From assembly GCA_031550125.1 (NCBI GenBank), contig JAVBOW010000004.1:14312-78311 (forward strand): a stretch of DNA of 64,000 bases, written 5' to 3'. Positions 42,772 through 52,480 of this stretch are shown here, piece by piece. The position numbers were made by a program, and so were the translations under genes. Origin of the DNA: JAVBOW01 sp031550125 (GTDB lineage Bacteria > Bacteroidota > Bacteroidia > Bacteroidales > Rikenellaceae). Position 1 is the first letter of the stretch; each line of letters starts with the position of its first letter. The notes under the pieces were generated by a model. It had not been told where the DNA came from and did not search any database. It saw only the letters and a program-made list of their open reading frames with translations.

Positions 42772-44226
42772 ATGGATTGCAACAATAAAGAGAAAGAGAA
42801 CTGCCAAACCGATCTGGGCCGCGGATGCACCTTCTGCCATTGCGGCGGTGAGGCGGAGGCCGGAATGTGCGAGGGCTGCTTCAAGCTCCATTCGCACGAC
42901 TGGCTCGAAGGGATGCCCGCCATGGGCGACGGCGAAATATTCGAGGTGCGCTTCAAAAACACCCGCAAAGGATTCTACCATAACGCCAACAACCTGCCCC
43001 TCAAAAGGGGCGACATAGTGGCCGTGGAAGCATCCCCCGGCCACGACATAGGCATAGTGTCGCTCACGGGCGACATAGTGGCGCGCCAGATGCGCCGCGT
43101 GGGTTTCAACCCCGCCAACGCCGAGTTCAGGAAGATCTACCGCAAGGCCAAACCCTATGACATAGAGAAGTGGCAGGAGGCCATAGCGGCCGAACATGAG
43201 ACAATGATCCGCTCGCGCCAGATAGCCGCCGACATGGGCCTTAACATGAAGATAGGCGACGTGGAGTATCAGGGCGACCGCCTGAAAGCCATATTCTACT
43301 ATATCGCCGACGAGAGGGTGGATTTCCGCGAACTGATAAAGGTTTTTGCCAGTCAGTTCCGCATACGCGTGGAGATGAAGCAGATAGGCGCACGCCAAGA
43401 GGCAGGGCGCATAGGCGGCCTGGGGTCGTGCGGACGCGAATTGTGCTGCGCCTCGTGGATATCGGGTTTCGTGTCGGTCACCACCAACGCCGCCCGCCAC
43501 CAGGAGATATCGCTCAACCCGCAAAAGTTGGCAGGACAGTGCGGCAAGCTCAAGTGCTGCCTGGTTTACGAGTTGGACTCCTACCTCGACGCACGCAAGG
43601 ATATCCCGCGCGTCAACGGCCCCCTCAGGGCTATGGACGGCGATTATTTCCATGTCAAAAGCGATATCCTGGCGCGTACGCTCACCTTCAGCTCATCGCC
43701 CGACTCGATGTCCAATCTGGTGACCATCAAGGCCGACCGCGTCAGGGAAATACTTAAGATCAACGCCAGGGGGGAAAAGATAGACAGCCTGCAGGATTAC
43801 GTATCGAAACAGCCCGCAGCCGCCGAGCCGGGCTTCGTGAACGTCATAGGCGAGGAGAGCATAACCCGCTTCGACCGCACTTCGGGCGATCGCGACCACA
43901 GGGGCAAACGCCACGGGCGCGGCGGAGAGGGCAACGGCGGAGGCAACGCCGGTCCGAACCGCGGCGGCCAGGGCCAGAACCGCCCCAAAGAGCAGAATCA
44001 GGCCGGCAAAGGTCAAAACCAGGCCAACCGCGAGCAGGGCGGCAGGGAGCAGGGCCAAAGAGGCGCGCGCGACAACGGCCGCAACCGCCAGCAAGGCAAC
44101 CGCCACCAGGGCCAACAACGCAAAACTGAAGGACGCAAACCCGAAGGAAGGCGCGACGGAGGCAACGGAAACAACGGAGACGGCGGGCGCAACGGCGGTA
44201 ACGACGGCGGCAAAAGCAACTCCTGA
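42772..44226 (+). CDS. PSP1 domain protein (RicT-like) with long disordered tail
   Basis: 484 residues. Residues about 45-330 match the PSP1/RicT family, including the paired cysteine motifs GLGSCGRELCCASW and CGKLKCCLVYE; an N-terminal Cys/His cluster (CTFCHC, CEGC) adds possible metal sites. In Bacillus RicT takes part in an Fe-S RicAFT complex linked to RNA processing. From about residue 365 the protein is a tail of some 120 Gly, Arg, Asn and Gln residues, a composition common in RNA-binding proteins. A GTG at 42751 lies inside the -7 box TACATTTG (42744-42751), so the ATG at 42772 is the start. It heads a run with gldH, trmB, ubiD and a helicase. Confidence 0.88.
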   Translation: MDCNNKEKENCQTDLGRGCTFCHCGGEAEAGMCEGCFKLHSHDWLEGMPAMGDGEIFEVRFKNTRKGFYHNANNLPLKRGDIVAVEASPGHDIGIVSLTGDIVARQMRRVGFNPANAEFRKIYRKAKPYDIEKWQEAIAAEHETMIRSRQIAADMGLNMKIGDVEYQGDRLKAIFYYIADERVDFRELIKVFASQFRIRVEMKQIGARQEAGRIGGLGSCGRELCCASWISGFVSVTTNAARHQEISLNPQKLAGQCGKLKCCLVYELDSYLDARKDIPRVNGPLRAMDGDYFHVKSDILARTLTFSSSPDSMSNLVTIKADRVREILKINARGEKIDSLQDYVSKQPAAAEPGFVNVIGEESITRFDRTSGDRDHRGKRHGRGGEGNGGGNAGPNRGGQGQNRPKEQNQAGKGQNQANREQGGREQGQRGARDNGRNRQQGNRHQGQQRKTEGRKPEGRRDGGNGNNGDGGRNGGNDGGKSNS

Positions 44227-44244
44227 CAAAAGCGCGACGCGGCC

Positions 44245-44730
44245 ATGACGGGTAACTTTCTACGCACCGCAAAGGCGGCCAGGCTTGCCGTAACGGGTTT
44301 TATTTATCTTTTCGCGACGCAGATATGTCTTTGCTCATGCGTTCAGGAGCAAAGCGTATTTACCGTCGACGTCAATCCGCTCGGATGGGACGTCTCGTCG
44401 CCGGCATGCATACACTACGACAATTACGACTCGCTTTCGGTCAGGACGATAAACCTGCTTGTACGCACGGACGGCCAGATCACCGCGTCCTCCATGAAGT
44501 TAGAAATAGAGACCGCCACGCCCGATTCGCTGCGTACGGCGGAGACGGTGGAGATAACGCTTCCGCCCGCCGGGCGCGGGTTCGCCGAAACCAAACTCAC
44601 CTACCGCATCGGAGTGGTCCTAGGCCGTAAAGGCCGCTACACATTTACCGTAAGGCCTACGGAAGGCAGCGCCGCCGTAGAGGGTGTGGCCGCCGTAGGA
44701 CTGGAAATATTCAAGCAAGAAGCACTATAA
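44245..44730 (+). CDS. gldH: GldH-like lipoprotein
   Basis: 161 residues with a lipoprotein signal (IYLFATQICLCSC, anchor Cys about residue 32) and a single beta-rich domain. Sequence similarity to GldH is weak, but position supports it: gldH lies directly after the PSP1 gene in many Bacteroidota. GldH is needed for gliding in Flavobacterium and is kept in non-gliding gut Bacteroidales, where its role is not settled. Its stop overlaps the trmB start by one base. Confidence 0.7.
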   Translation: MTGNFLRTAKAARLAVTGFIYLFATQICLCSCVQEQSVFTVDVNPLGWDVSSPACIHYDNYDSLSVRTINLLVRTDGQITASSMKLEIETATPDSLRTAETVEITLPPAGRGFAETKLTYRIGVVLGRKGRYTFTVRPTEGSAAVEGVAAVGLEIFKQEAL

Positions 44731-45449
44731 TGGGAAAAGACAAATTCCGCCGATTCCAGGAAAACCTGACCTTCGCCTGCCTCGTACAGCCCGATTTCGA
44801 GCAGGTATTCCACGCCGACCACCCGCTGAAAGGACGCTGGAGGGAAGATTTCTTCCGTAACGGCAACCCTATAATACTCGAACTCGGCTGCGGCCGAGGC
44901 GAATATACCGTATCGTTGGCGCGTAAATTCCCCGACGCCAATTTCATAGGCGTCGACATAAAAGGCGCGCGCATGTGGCGCGGGGCCAAAACGGCCACAG
45001 AGGAGGGCCTCGGCAACGCCGCCTTCCTGCGTACGCGCATAGAGTTCATCTCGTCGCTCTTCGGACCCGGCGAGGTGGACGGGATATGGATAACCTTCCC
45101 CGACCCCCAACTGAAAAAGAACCGTATAAAAAAGAGGCTCACCGCCCCCGCGTTCCTCTCATCCTACGCCGGTTTCCTGAAGCCGGGCGCACCGCTCCAC
45201 CTGAAGACCGACAGCCGCCACCTGCACGACTACACGCGCGCTCTGGCGGAGTGCAACGGACTGGATATAGCTCAGGCCGAGACCGACATCTACGGAAACG
45301 GCGCGGCAGACGACCTGCTGTCGATAAAAACCACCTACGAGACGCGCTTCCTGGACGAGGGCCTTCCGATAACCTACCTGCGTTTCACGCTCGGCGGCAA
45401 AACCGCTTTCGAAGCGCCCTGTTTCGAAGCCGACCAACACCTGGAGTGA
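44730..45449 (+). CDS. trmB: tRNA (guanine-N7-)-methyltransferase
   Basis: Methylates G46 in the variable loop of tRNAs using S-adenosylmethionine. 239 residues with the Rossmann methyltransferase motif I LELGCGRGEYT (about 49-59), GVDIKGARMWRGAK, and the TrmB signature FPDPQLKKNRIKKRL (about 117-131). The C-terminal TRFLDEGLPITYLRF segment binds tRNA and is typical. One-base overlaps with gldH before it and ubiD after it point to one operon. Confidence 0.95.
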   Translation: MGKDKFRRFQENLTFACLVQPDFEQVFHADHPLKGRWREDFFRNGNPIILELGCGRGEYTVSLARKFPDANFIGVDIKGARMWRGAKTATEEGLGNAAFLRTRIEFISSLFGPGEVDGIWITFPDPQLKKNRIKKRLTAPAFLSSYAGFLKPGAPLHLKTDSRHLHDYTRALAECNGLDIAQAETDIYGNGAADDLLSIKTTYETRFLDEGLPITYLRFTLGGKTAFEAPCFEADQHLE

Positions 45450-47305
45450 TGTACAAAAGCCTCGGGGAATATATAAAGGCCCTCGAAAAGGCGGGCGAAC
45501 TGCGGCGCATAACCGCGCCGGTGGATCCCGATCTGGAGATAGCCGAGATCACCGACCGCATATCGAAAAGCCCAGGGGGCGGCTCCGCGCTGCTTTTCGA
45601 GAACACCGGCACGACGCTGCCCGTGCTTACCAATATGACCGGCTCGGCCCGCCGCATATCGATGGCACTGGGCGTGGAGCGCCCGGAGGAGATCGCGGAG
45701 CGCATAGAGGCCCTGCTGGAACAACTCACACGTCCGGCGGACGGCCTGGGCGACAAACTGCGCATGCTTCCCCTGCTGGGCGAAATGTCGCGGTGGCTGC
45801 CGGTAACCTCGTCGCGCGCGGGCGAATGCAGGCAGGTGGCGGCCCTGGGGAGGGACGTGCGTCTCTCCGACCTGCCCATACTGAAATGCTGGCCGCACGA
45901 CGGCGGACGTTTCGTAACCCTGCCCATAGTCTGCACTGTCGATCCCGACACCGGCGTACGCAACGCCGGGATGTATCGCATGCAGGTGTTGTCGGAAAAC
46001 ACCACCGGCATGCACTGGCATATGCACAAGACGGGCGAGAGGCACTACCGCGCATATAAAGCCCGCGGCGAGCGCATGCCGGTGAGCGTATGCCTCGGAG
46101 GCGACCCAGTATACACCTACGCCGCAACAGCCCCCATGCCCGACAATATGGACGAGTGGCTGCTCGCAGGATTCCTGCGCCGCCGCCCCGTGAGGCTGTC
46201 CAAATGCCTCACCAACGACCTGTACGTCCCTTCGGACTGCGACATAGTGCTTGAAGGATGGGTAGACCCGGCCGAGGCCAAGGTCTCCGAAGGGCCTTTC
46301 GGCGACCACACGGGTTTCTACTCGCTGGAAGACCTCTACCCGGTCTTCCACGTAGAGGCCGTTACCCGCCGCCGCGACGCCGTCTATCCGGCCACCATAG
46401 TCGGCATACCGCCGCAGGAGGACGCATGGATGGCGCTGGCCACCGAGAAGATATTCCTTGCCCCGATAAGGCTTGCCCTGCAGCCCGAAATACGCGACCT
46501 CTACATGCCCGTGTCCGGAGTGGCGCACAACATAGCCGTGGCATCCGTCGAAACGTCCTACCCGGGGCAGGCCTTCAAGGTTGCCGGGGCGTTATGGGGC
46601 GCGGGGCAGATGATGTTCAACAAAATGATGATGCTCGCCCCGGCGGGGGCAGACATACGCTGTCCCGCCACGCTCGCAAGATTATTGAAAGGCGTAGTCC
46701 CCGAGCGCGACATATTCTTCTCCAAAGGCATACTCGACGTCCTCGACCACGCCACAGCCACTCCGGGTACGGGAGGCAAGGCGGCCGTGGACGCCACCGG
46801 CAAGCCTGAACCGCGCAAAGCCGTCGTTCCCGACGCCTTCACGCCGTGCCACGGCGTGGAATCGGCCGACGCCTCGCTGGCCGGGGAGTGGGGCGTGCTT
46901 GTTATGAGGTCAAAGCCTGGCGTTGCCGCCGACGCGGCGGCGTTCATGGATTCCAACGGCGTGCGAGGCGTGAATTTCGCCCTGCTGGCCGACAGCGCCA
47001 CCGCCGCGCTCACCCACGCCGAACTGCTCTGGACGGTGGCGGGAAATTGCGACCCCGGACGCGACATGGCAGTAAAGGCCGGAGTGTTGATAGCCGACGG
47101 CCGCACCAAACTTCCCGGGACGGCCCCTGGCCTGCCCGCGCGCTGGCCCAACCCCGTAACGGCGTCGCCTGAAACGACAGGGTTGGTAGACGCCCGCTGG
47201 GATGAATACGGCCTGGGCGAATTCATCCCGTCGCCGTCGCTGCGATACTCGCCCCTGGCCGCTCCGGGCGGCGCGAGCATAGACCCCGAACGCCGCGAGC
47301 CATGA
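45449..47305 (+). CDS. UbiD family decarboxylase
   Basis: A prenylated-FMN-dependent decarboxylase of 618 residues. The catalytic segment SEGPFGDHTGFYS (Glu and nearby residues, about 280-292) and the GGDPVYTYAATAP cofactor region fit UbiD enzymes. In Bacteroidota such proteins are usually annotated as menaquinone-pathway decarboxylases; the substrate is not certain, and no ubiX-type prenyltransferase is seen here. The start at 45449 overlaps the trmB stop by one base; the open frame upstream lies within trmB. Its stop overlaps the helicase start by four bases. Confidence 0.9.
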   Translation: MYKSLGEYIKALEKAGELRRITAPVDPDLEIAEITDRISKSPGGGSALLFENTGTTLPVLTNMTGSARRISMALGVERPEEIAERIEALLEQLTRPADGLGDKLRMLPLLGEMSRWLPVTSSRAGECRQVAALGRDVRLSDLPILKCWPHDGGRFVTLPIVCTVDPDTGVRNAGMYRMQVLSENTTGMHWHMHKTGERHYRAYKARGERMPVSVCLGGDPVYTYAATAPMPDNMDEWLLAGFLRRRPVRLSKCLTNDLYVPSDCDIVLEGWVDPAEAKVSEGPFGDHTGFYSLEDLYPVFHVEAVTRRRDAVYPATIVGIPPQEDAWMALATEKIFLAPIRLALQPEIRDLYMPVSGVAHNIAVASVETSYPGQAFKVAGALWGAGQMMFNKMMMLAPAGADIRCPATLARLLKGVVPERDIFFSKGILDVLDHATATPGTGGKAAVDATGKPEPRKAVVPDAFTPCHGVESADASLAGEWGVLVMRSKPGVAADAAAFMDSNGVRGVNFALLADSATAALTHAELLWTVAGNCDPGRDMAVKAGVLIADGRTKLPGTAPGLPARWPNPVTASPETTGLVDARWDEYGLGEFIPSPSLRYSPLAAPGGASIDPERREP

Positions 47306-49422
47306 CCGTCAACCCCCAGATAGCCTTAGCCCGCGACTTCATAGAGAACACCGCCACGAGCGTCTTCCTGACGGGACGGGCGGGTACCGGCAAGACCACC
47401 TTCCTGAAAAACCTGCGGGAAACGTCGCCCAAGCGGATGATAGTAGTGGCTCCCACGGGCGTGGCGGCTATAAACGCCGGCGGAGTGACGATACATTCCT
47501 TCTTCCAGATGCCCTTCGGCATATACGTCCCCGGCATGGCGCACGCCGCAGGCGAGGAGATACGGCGTTTCAGCAAAGTGAAGATAGCCCTTATAAAGAG
47601 CATCGACCTTCTGGTGATAGACGAGATAAGCATGGTGCGGGCCGACCTTCTGGACAACATAGACGAAGTGTTGCGCCGTTTCCGCGACCGCTCCAAACCG
47701 TTCGGAGGGGTGCAACTGCTGATGATAGGCGACGTGCAGCAGCTCTCCCCGGTGACCAAGGACGACGAGTGGGCCATACTGAAAAGCCATTACCGCTCGC
47801 CCTATTTCTTCGAAAGCAACGCGCTGCGGCAAACCGCATACGTCACTATAGAGCTGAAACATATCTACCGTCAGACAGACCGCGAGTTCATCGGCCTGCT
47901 GGCCCGCGTGAGGGACAACACCGTCGACAGGGCCACGCTCGACGCCCTTAACGCCCGATGCCGTCCCGATTTCGACCCGCCGCAGAGCGAGGGCTACATA
48001 ACCCTCTCCTCCCACAACGCCACGGCCAAGGCCATCAACGACCGCAAGCTCGCCGCCCTGCCGGGTCGCGAATACTCCTTCGAGGCTTCGGTGGAGGGGG
48101 AATTTCCCGACTACCTGTACCCTTGCGAAGAGACGCTGCGCCTAAAGAAAGACGCCCAGGTGATGTTCACGAAGAACGACCACTCGCCCGAAAAACGCTA
48201 CGTCAACGGCACCATAGGTGTCGTCACGGCGATAAGCGCCGACCGTATCGAGGTGCTGCCGGGCGGAGCCGGTCAAGCCATAGCGGTCGAGAAGGACATG
48301 TGGGAGAATCTGCGCTATTCCATCGACCCTTCCACGGGCCAGGTGATATCGGAAATGGCGGGCGTATTCACCCAATATCCGCTCAGGACGGCCTGGGCCA
48401 TCACTATCCACAAGAGCCAGGGCCTCACGTTCGACCGAGCCGTGATAGACGCCGCCGACTCGTTCAGCCACGGGCAGGTGTACGTGGCCCTGAGCCGCTG
48501 CCGGACGCTGGAAGGCATAGTACTGCGATCGCCGCTGCCGCCGCAGGCCATAATAAGCGACCGGGCAGTCGGCGACTTCTCGCACTACGTGGAGACGAAC
48601 CAACCGTCGGAGGAACATCTTGACAACCTCAAACAGCGATACTATTACGAGTTGCTTACGGAGCTTTTCGACTTCCGCGCCCTATTCTCGCATCACAAGG
48701 CCGTGGGACGCTTCCTGGAGGAACATCTGTGGAGGCTCTACCCCAAGCTGGCTGAGAGGTGGAAGGAGTCCGAGAAGGAGTTCTCCGCCAGGATAATGGA
48801 GGTGAGCCTGCGTTTCCGCCTGCAGATAGATCGTATGTCGGGTCCCGGCTGCGAGAACGACGAACATCTGAGGGAGAGGGTGGCCAAAGGCGCGGCCTAT
48901 TTCTCCGACCAGTGCGCATCGCTCGTGCTGCCGCTGCTCGATGCTGCAAGGGTGTCTATCGACAACAAAGAACACAAAAAAACCTACGGCGAACTGCTAT
49001 CGCGCCTCGGCGCTGCGCTGAGGATCAAACTATCCACACTCAACGCAGCCCTCGACCGGTTCAGCGTCACGGCCCACCTCGAAGCGCGTGCCGCGGCTAT
49101 AGCCCAAGGGGAGACGGCGTCCAAACCCAAAGCGGCAAAAGCAGCGAAAGAGGCCAAAACGGAGAAGGAAGATCCCGGCCGGGACATACTGGTTCCCGAA
49201 CTTTTCGAGACGCTCAGGGAGTGGCGGTTGGGAGAAGCGCGCCGCAGGGAGGTCGCCGCATTCGTGATAGCCACCCAGAAGGCCCTCACGGGAATAGCGA
49301 ACACCATGCCCCTGACCATGCAGGAACTGATGGAGATAAAAGGGGTTGGAAAAACTTTTGCGGAAAATTACGGCCAAACGGTAATAAAGATAATATCGGA
49401 CTACCGCGACGGCAAAATATAG
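47302..49422 (+). CDS. PIF1-like helicase with C-terminal HRDC domain
   Basis: 706 residues. An SF1B helicase core occupies about residues 1-440: Walker A GRAGTGKTTF (about 25-34), VVAPTGVAAINAGG, Walker B LLVIDEISMVRADLL, GDVQQLSPV, and the C-terminal motifs AITIHKSQGLTFD and YVALSRC. These are characteristic of PIF1/RecD2-like 5'-3' helicases. The C-terminus (about 630-705) is an HRDC-type nucleic-acid-binding domain (MQELMEIKGVGKTFAENYG). Likely in replication-fork or recombination repair. It closes the PSP1-gldH-trmB-ubiD operon through a four-base ATGA overlap. Confidence 0.9.
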   Translation: MTVNPQIALARDFIENTATSVFLTGRAGTGKTTFLKNLRETSPKRMIVVAPTGVAAINAGGVTIHSFFQMPFGIYVPGMAHAAGEEIRRFSKVKIALIKSIDLLVIDEISMVRADLLDNIDEVLRRFRDRSKPFGGVQLLMIGDVQQLSPVTKDDEWAILKSHYRSPYFFESNALRQTAYVTIELKHIYRQTDREFIGLLARVRDNTVDRATLDALNARCRPDFDPPQSEGYITLSSHNATAKAINDRKLAALPGREYSFEASVEGEFPDYLYPCEETLRLKKDAQVMFTKNDHSPEKRYVNGTIGVVTAISADRIEVLPGGAGQAIAVEKDMWENLRYSIDPSTGQVISEMAGVFTQYPLRTAWAITIHKSQGLTFDRAVIDAADSFSHGQVYVALSRCRTLEGIVLRSPLPPQAIISDRAVGDFSHYVETNQPSEEHLDNLKQRYYYELLTELFDFRALFSHHKAVGRFLEEHLWRLYPKLAERWKESEKEFSARIMEVSLRFRLQIDRMSGPGCENDEHLRERVAKGAAYFSDQCASLVLPLLDAARVSIDNKEHKKTYGELLSRLGAALRIKLSTLNAALDRFSVTAHLEARAAAIAQGETASKPKAAKAAKEAKTEKEDPGRDILVPELFETLREWRLGEARRREVAAFVIATQKALTGIANTMPLTMQELMEIKGVGKTFAENYGQTVIKIISDYRDGKI

Positions 49423-49461
49423 CGCCGGCTCCGCTTAGAACACTCTAAGCAAAGCCGGCGC
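49422..49461. terminator. Interrupted hairpin between convergent genes
   Basis: GCGCCGGCT pairs with AGCCGGCGC, and an inner GCTTAG pairs with CTAAGC. No T run follows. It sits between the helicase stop and the metY stop and probably marks the shared 3' ends. Confidence 0.6.
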
Positions 49462-49477
49462 GACAGCCCGCCCGAAA

Positions 49478-50764
49478 TCAAACGGATGCCAGGGCCTGGT
49501 CTATATCGTCCATTATATCCTCCACATCCTCTATCCCGACAGACAGGCGTATGAGGTCGGGAGCCACTCCCGCTTCGCGGAGTTGTTGCTCGGTGAGCTG
49601 GCGGTGGGTGTGGCTGGCCGGGTGGAGTACGCATGTGCGGGCGTCGGCCACGTGGGTCACTATGGATATCATCTTAAGGCTGTCCATAAACGCCACGGAG
49701 CGCTCGCGTCCTCCTTTCAGGCCGAAGGTCATCACGCCGCACGTACCCGCGGGCATGTATTTAGCCGCCAGATCGTGGTATTTGTCGCCGTCCAGACCGG
49801 GATAATGCACCCACGCCACTTCGGGACGGCTCTGCAGGTGGCGGGCCACAGCCAGGGCGTTTGCGCAGTGGCGCTCCATCCTCAGGTGCAGGGTCTCCAG
49901 GCCGAGGTTGAGCAGGAAGGCGTTCATCGGAGCCTGTATCGACCCCAGGTCGCGCATCAGCTGCACCGTAGCCTTGGTTATGTAGGCGGCACGGCCGAAA
50001 GATTTGGTATATATCAGTCCGTGGTAAGAGTCGTCGGGAGCCGTCAGCCCCGGAAAACGGGCCGCGTTGGCGTCCCAGTCGAAGGAGCCGCCGTCTATCA
50101 ACACCCCTCCCACGGCCGTGGCGTGACCGTCCATGTACTTAGAGGTGGAGTGCGTAACTATGTCGGCCCCCCACTCTATCGGGCGCAGGCCCACGGGCGT
50201 CGGGAAGGTGTTGTCCACTATGAGCGGGACGCCTTGGGAATGGGCTATGCGGGCGAATTTCTCCAGATCGAGGACGCACATGGCGGGATTGGACACCGTC
50301 TCGCCGAAAAGAGCTTTGGTGTTGGGGCGGAAAGCCTTGGCTATCTCCTCCTCCGGAGCGTCCTGGTCGACGAAAGTAACCTCTATGCCCAGCTTTTTCA
50401 TCGTCACGGAGAAAAGATTGTAGGTGCCTCCGTATATGGCCGACGCGCTGACGAAGTGATCGCCGGCGGAGCATATGTTGAATATCGCGTAGAAGTTGGC
50501 CGCCTGCCCCGACGAAGTGAGCATGGCGCCCACCCCGCCTTCGAGTTCGGCTATCTTGGCGGCGACGGCGTCGTTGGTGGGATTTTGCAGGCGGGTGTAG
50601 AAATAGCCCGTATCCTCAAGGTCGAAAAGGCGGGCCATCTGCTCGCTCGTTTCATATTTGAATGTGGTGCTTTGGTAGACGGGCAGAACCCTCGGCTCTC
50701 CCTTTTTCGGCGACCATCCTGACTGTACGCAGACGGTGGCCGGTTTACGGCGTTTTTCGTTCAT
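49478..50764 (-). CDS. metY: O-acetylhomoserine sulfhydrylase
   Basis: Makes homocysteine from O-acetylhomoserine and sulfide, a PLP enzyme of the Cys/Met-metabolism family. 428 residues with VYQSTTFKYE, TRLQNPTND, the SSGQAAN phosphate-binding region, DNTFPTPVG, and the PLP-lysine in STSKYMDGH. The long TYNLF/LIYTKSFGR inserts are those of MetY rather than MetB/MetC. The ATG at 50764 is chosen; the upstream frame would need a TTG. The -7 box TATATTTG (50793-50786) lies in the 33-base gap after the preceding membrane-protein gene. Confidence 0.93.
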   Translation of the reverse strand: MNEKRRKPATVCVQSGWSPKKGEPRVLPVYQSTTFKYETSEQMARLFDLEDTGYFYTRLQNPTNDAVAAKIAELEGGVGAMLTSSGQAANFYAIFNICSAGDHFVSASAIYGGTYNLFSVTMKKLGIEVTFVDQDAPEEEIAKAFRPNTKALFGETVSNPAMCVLDLEKFARIAHSQGVPLIVDNTFPTPVGLRPIEWGADIVTHSTSKYMDGHATAVGGVLIDGGSFDWDANAARFPGLTAPDDSYHGLIYTKSFGRAAYITKATVQLMRDLGSIQAPMNAFLLNLGLETLHLRMERHCANALAVARHLQSRPEVAWVHYPGLDGDKYHDLAAKYMPAGTCGVMTFGLKGGRERSVAFMDSLKMISIVTHVADARTCVLHPASHTHRQLTEQQLREAGVAPDLIRLSVGIEDVEDIMDDIDQALASV

Positions 50765-50797
50765 TTCTTTAATTATTTCCGACGGCAAATATAGCGT

Positions 50798-52258
50798 TTA
50801 TTCGGCTTTGGAGCGGATCCAATCGGATATGCAATAAAAAATAAATACCAGCGAAGGGACCATCACGGGCATCATATAACGCCACGACGTTGTGGGTGAG
50901 GCCAGTGCCGAAGAGCCTATATAGATGACCGCAAATCCCAAAAGCATGCCGGCCGCCAGGCGTTCTTCGAAACGTGGCAGGCCGCGCCGGCAGCGCGCGG
51001 CGCAAAACCATGCGGCGCACACGCCTAATGCCGCCCAAAACAAAACGTTGAGGAGTTTACGCAGAGGATATATCGCGGTAAAAACACGATTTTCATGCCG
51101 GTACGAGGCCTCCTGTATGCCGAAATAATCCTTATACAGAGGCTCGTTGCGGAATTCGCCCTTCTCCTCGTACATATCGCCGCACCGGAATGCGCTCAAC
51201 AGCGACGGCGCCACGAAACGGACGAAGTAACGGCCCGGGTAACGGGCTACAAGGGCGCGGCCGTACTCGCCGTACATCCGGCCCGTCTCCACCCACGCGC
51301 GCTGGTAGTCTTTGCCCGTCGATTGCATGTAATAAAACAGGAATTGTTTGTAGGGCAAGTTATTGCTCCACATATAATCCGTCCGCATGGCGCTGCTGTC
51401 GGCGAACATGGCGTCGGGACACTGCCTTATGAAGGCGTGCAGAAGGCGAAGGCCGAAATCCAGTTCTTTGGGATCTATGCTTTTGGCCTCGGGCAACAGG
51501 ACGGAAGCGTTGTTGACCGTCTGCCATCCGCCGAAAGCGGCAAAAGTGTCGACGCCGGTCTGCCGCACGTACTCTTTCCTGGCCGACGAGAAGAGCGCGA
51601 CGAAAAGCACGACAGGCGCGGCCGCGGCGCAGAGCCTCACCGAGGCCTTGCCCCGGGCGAAGCAGAACCACATGGCGGCCACGCTCACGGGAATGAAGAA
51701 CATACCCGAAAAACGCACCTTGTAGAGAGCCGCAAAGAGCAGCAGGTGGAACGCGGCCATAAGCAGATTGCGGGCGAATACCATCCACATGGCCGACGCG
51801 AGGAAGAGCATGGTGAGCGTGTTGAAAAGCCCGTCGCTCATGATGAAGTTGGTGCAAAATATGATGCGCGGCGAAAGCAGCGTCAATGCCGAGAGCGTCA
51901 GGAAGAGCCATCGGGGACTTATGTCCAGCAGGTAGCGCGCGCTGAAAAGCATGAATAGCGAAGAGAGAGCGCTCAGGGTGTAGGAGACGGCGAAAAGCCC
52001 CGCTTCGCTGCCGGTGAACAGATGGACGATCTTGAGGTAGGACGAGTACCCCATAGGGCGGTATGCGTTGAAAACGCCCTCGGCCGCCCCGAGGACGTAA
52101 GCCCCCGAATCGGGGAAGGTGAACATGAAAGGATAGAGCAGGCGGAAAGCCGTACCCGCAGCCGCGGCCAGGCAGGCGAGTATTATAAGGTCCGCCCTCA
52201 CGTCCGGCCGCCCGAACGAGGCGAGGAAGAGGCGGAAAGATTTTTCGGATGCGTTCAT
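50798..52258 (-). CDS. Polytopic membrane protein, GT-C-like, unknown
   Basis: 486 residues with about ten membrane helices. An N-terminal loop has FPDSGAYV after the first helix, where GT-C glycosyltransferases keep an acidic pair; a larger extracytoplasmic stretch (about 215-360) follows the mid helices. This suggests a lipid-linked-sugar transferase of the ArnT/PMT type, but no family was recognised with confidence. It is transcribed toward metY. A TACATTTG box at 52291-52284 lies upstream on its strand. Confidence 0.65.
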   Translation of the reverse strand: MNASEKSFRLFLASFGRPDVRADLIILACLAAAAGTAFRLLYPFMFTFPDSGAYVLGAAEGVFNAYRPMGYSSYLKIVHLFTGSEAGLFAVSYTLSALSSLFMLFSARYLLDISPRWLFLTLSALTLLSPRIIFCTNFIMSDGLFNTLTMLFLASAMWMVFARNLLMAAFHLLLFAALYKVRFSGMFFIPVSVAAMWFCFARGKASVRLCAAAAPVVLFVALFSSARKEYVRQTGVDTFAAFGGWQTVNNASVLLPEAKSIDPKELDFGLRLLHAFIRQCPDAMFADSSAMRTDYMWSNNLPYKQFLFYYMQSTGKDYQRAWVETGRMYGEYGRALVARYPGRYFVRFVAPSLLSAFRCGDMYEEKGEFRNEPLYKDYFGIQEASYRHENRVFTAIYPLRKLLNVLFWAALGVCAAWFCAARCRRGLPRFEERLAAGMLLGFAVIYIGSSALASPTTSWRYMMPVMVPSLVFIFYCISDWIRSKAE

Positions 52259-52396
52259 ATGCCCAAAAGAGTTGTGTGAGGGACAAATGTAGCAAATTTA
52301 TCCGTTCCCCGCCCCAACTCAGCCCGCAAGGCATCGGGAGAGCGGCGCAGGACGCAATGTTAAGCCCTCATTTTGCGCAATTATTGGCCCGCGATG

Positions 52397-52427
52397 ATTG
52401 CTATTTAATAAAAATTGCATACTTTTG
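52397..52427 (+). promoter_or_regulatory. Promoter for secDF
   Basis: ATTG (52397-52400), a 19-base spacer and TACTTTTG (52420-52427) match the phylum's consensus with one mismatch. The leader to secDF would be about 47 bases. Confidence 0.7.
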
Positions 52428-52480
52428 CACTCTATTGGCTCTTCGAAAGAAATTAATCAAAATAAAAACCTATTTACACC

